From the NCBI RefSeq assembly GCF_007997155.1, contig NZ_VORT01000004.1, positions 248,001-312,000 of the forward strand: DNA of 64,000 nt, given 5' to 3'. A model generated the notes under the pieces. It had not been told where the DNA came from, did no database searches, and saw only the letters and a list, made by a program, of their open reading frames with translations. Below, in pieces: positions 63,026 to 64,000 of this stretch; position 1 is the first letter of the stretch, and every line of letters begins with the position of its first letter. Position numbers and translations under genes: made by a program. This stretch comes from Aequorivita antarctica. GTDB lineage: Bacteria; Bacteroidota; Bacteroidia; Flavobacteriales; Flavobacteriaceae.

Positions 63026-64000
63026 TTAATTTTTGATCAGTTTTATTGTTTGCAAATTTTCGTTCGATTTTATTTTACAAAAATACAAACCGCTATTTAG
63101 CTCCGTTAAATCAAGCTCAATTTTACTACTTCCAGGTTGTAATTCTTTAGTATGTATATCAATCACCTTTTTTCCTAAGACATCAAAAACTGTAATTTGA
63201 ATAATTTGGGATTCGTTTACATCAAATTCCAGAGTTGTGAATTCAACGACTGGATTTGGATAAACCTTAATAGACGCAGGATTTTGTATATAACCGGTTA
63301 CTCCTAACGGCCCGGGATTATAGTGGTAAACAGTCATATCACTCGAACTAATTGCATATAGACTCGCATCACTTGCGAACATACTTGCCAATCCCCAACC
63401 CCCAAACTTATTGGGAGTGTCTAGCCAGATCTGACTTCCGGTATTGTTATATTCCACTATGGGCATTTGAATGAAAGAAGGATTATTGGGATCCGGGGAA
63501 GGACCGCCCTTTCCGGTTACAATTACTTCTCCCGTTGACTTTGCTAAAATATGGTAGGGTTCTTCATCATTAAAGGTGGTCCCGTCATAAATGGCATACC
63601 AAAGCAAAGTGCCTTCGGTATCAGTTTGCAGGGTCTTCCAATCAAAATAAGCAGAAGATGGGGTAGATCCGCCATAGCCAATTGCGCTAATCCGGTTGTT
63701 CAGATAAACAAATTTTCTAGAAATTTCAGTACCACCAAAATCATAATCATGATCCCATAAAAAGGTTCCAGCCGAATTGTACTTTGTAATTCTCATATCT
63801 ATTCCACTGGAAGGCGATACGGCATTTTCCAAGCTGCTCAATACATACACATTATAGTTTTCATCAATATCAATATCTGAAGCAATAAACCCTTCTGCTG
63901 CTGCTGTCCATAGCAAAGCTCCCGATGTGTCATAGACAAAAACAGGTGCGACATTTGCAGTGGGGCTACCCGTTGCCATTACGATTCTATCGTCTTTAAT
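63026..64000 (-). CDS. T9SS type A-sorted secreted protein (5'-truncated by window edge)
   Basis: The frame is open through the window edge, so the start lies beyond 64000; the internal ATG at 63979 is not the start. At least 324 residues are visible: repeated propeller-like units with NSAGTFLWDHDYDFGG, DTEGTLLWYAIYDG and NNTGSQIWLDTPNK, then a classic C-terminal sorting domain beginning VKVYPNPVVEFTTLEFD and ending GLYFCKIKSNENLQTIKLIKN (partly shown). It is a predicted extracellular or surface protein exported by the type IX system, with no enzyme motif in the visible part. Confidence 0.85.
   Translation of the reverse strand: MKDDRIVMATGSPTANVAPVFVYDTSGALLWTAAAEGFIASDIDIDENYNVYVLSSLENAVSPSSGIDMRITKYNSAGTFLWDHDYDFGGTEISRKFVYLNNRISAIGYGGSTPSSAYFDWKTLQTDTEGTLLWYAIYDGTTFNDEEPYHILAKSTGEVIVTGKGGPSPDPNNPSFIQMPIVEYNNTGSQIWLDTPNKFGGWGLASMFASDASLYAISSSDMTVYHYNPGPLGVTGYIQNPASIKVYPNPVVEFTTLEFDVNESQIIQITVFDVLGKKVIDIHTKELQPGSSKIELDLTELNSGLYFCKIKSNENLQTIKLIKN

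Noticed and set aside
1-64000. Phage, CRISPR, toxin-antitoxin or insertion sequence content
   Set aside because: No transposase, integrase, Cas, repeat-spacer array or typical toxin pair was found on either strand; all large frames fit housekeeping or envelope families.

Overview
The window is AT-rich chromosomal DNA from a member of the Bacteroidota, most likely family Flavobacteriaceae. Supporting evidence: type IX secretion (T9SS) cargo with type A sorting domains, a T9SS Plug homologue (DUF5103), TonB-dependent receptors with carboxypeptidase-like N-domains, a DUF4249 lipoprotein, a fused CcsBA cytochrome c assembly protein, DUF3667, and many promoters fitting the Bacteroidota consensus TTG-N(17-23)-TAnnTTTG. 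The genus cannot be fixed from the sequence; an Aequorivita-like marine flavobacterium is only a guess.

Layout. 1-2.5 kb: 3'-truncated purL (minus). 2.7-8.8 kb: two tandem paralogous ~970-residue secreted GEVED/CARDB proteins with T9SS signals. 8.8-15.5 kb: an RsmB-type rRNA methyltransferase, a beta-propeller lipoprotein, and a minus-strand unit of PIG-L deacetylase, a 36-residue membrane peptide and a sodium/solute symporter. 15.5-19.9 kb: a compact minus-strand run (DUF2520, KdsC-like phosphatase, UbiA prenyltransferase, Maf, lipoprotein, MscS channel). 19.9-24.5 kb: a divergent redox module of a Crp/Fnr regulator facing a small membrane protein, group III truncated haemoglobin and CcsBA, with a perfect CRP-geometry palindrome between them. 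24.6-30 kb: fumC, a 56-residue membrane protein, a large outer-membrane receptor, an ArsC-like protein and an unknown. 30.1-36.6 kb: a four-gene outer-membrane operon (secreted unknown, STN-type TonB receptor, DUF4249 lipoprotein, MG2/plug-like protein).

36.6-37.05 kb holds a 56-residue membrane protein and then the most unusual object seen: a well-formed TPP riboswitch with its own consensus promoter and an immediate strong terminator, but no gene behind it. The next gene, prfB, is convergent. 37-38.2 kb: prfB with its programmed +1 frameshift. 38.4-42.1 kb: a secreted unknown, threonine aldolase, pncB and pncA (NAD salvage). 42.2-48.6 kb: a degenerate M1-peptidase/beta-barrel fusion, a LOG-family protein and uvrA. 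48.7-54.9 kb: an unknown membrane protein, gamma-glutamyltransferase with AcpH, an acyltransferase and a GlmM-type phosphohexomutase. 54.9-59.8 kb: an LpxL-type acyltransferase, rhomboid protease, SIMPL protein, P5C dehydrogenase and an NRDE protein. 59.8-64 kb: ApaG, DUF3667, the T9SS Plug protein, a TPR fragment and the 3' part of another T9SS cargo gene.

Most genes are housekeeping or cell-envelope functions, and no phage, insertion sequence, CRISPR, tRNA or rRNA was seen. The interest lies in non-coding elements: the orphan TPP riboswitch, a covarying hairpin placed at the predicted mRNA 5' end of both purL and fumC, several intergenic palindromic repeats, and three small membrane-protein genes. 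No intergenic stretch exceeds 300 bases; the longest, about 286 bases at 49687-49972, contains only short palindromes.
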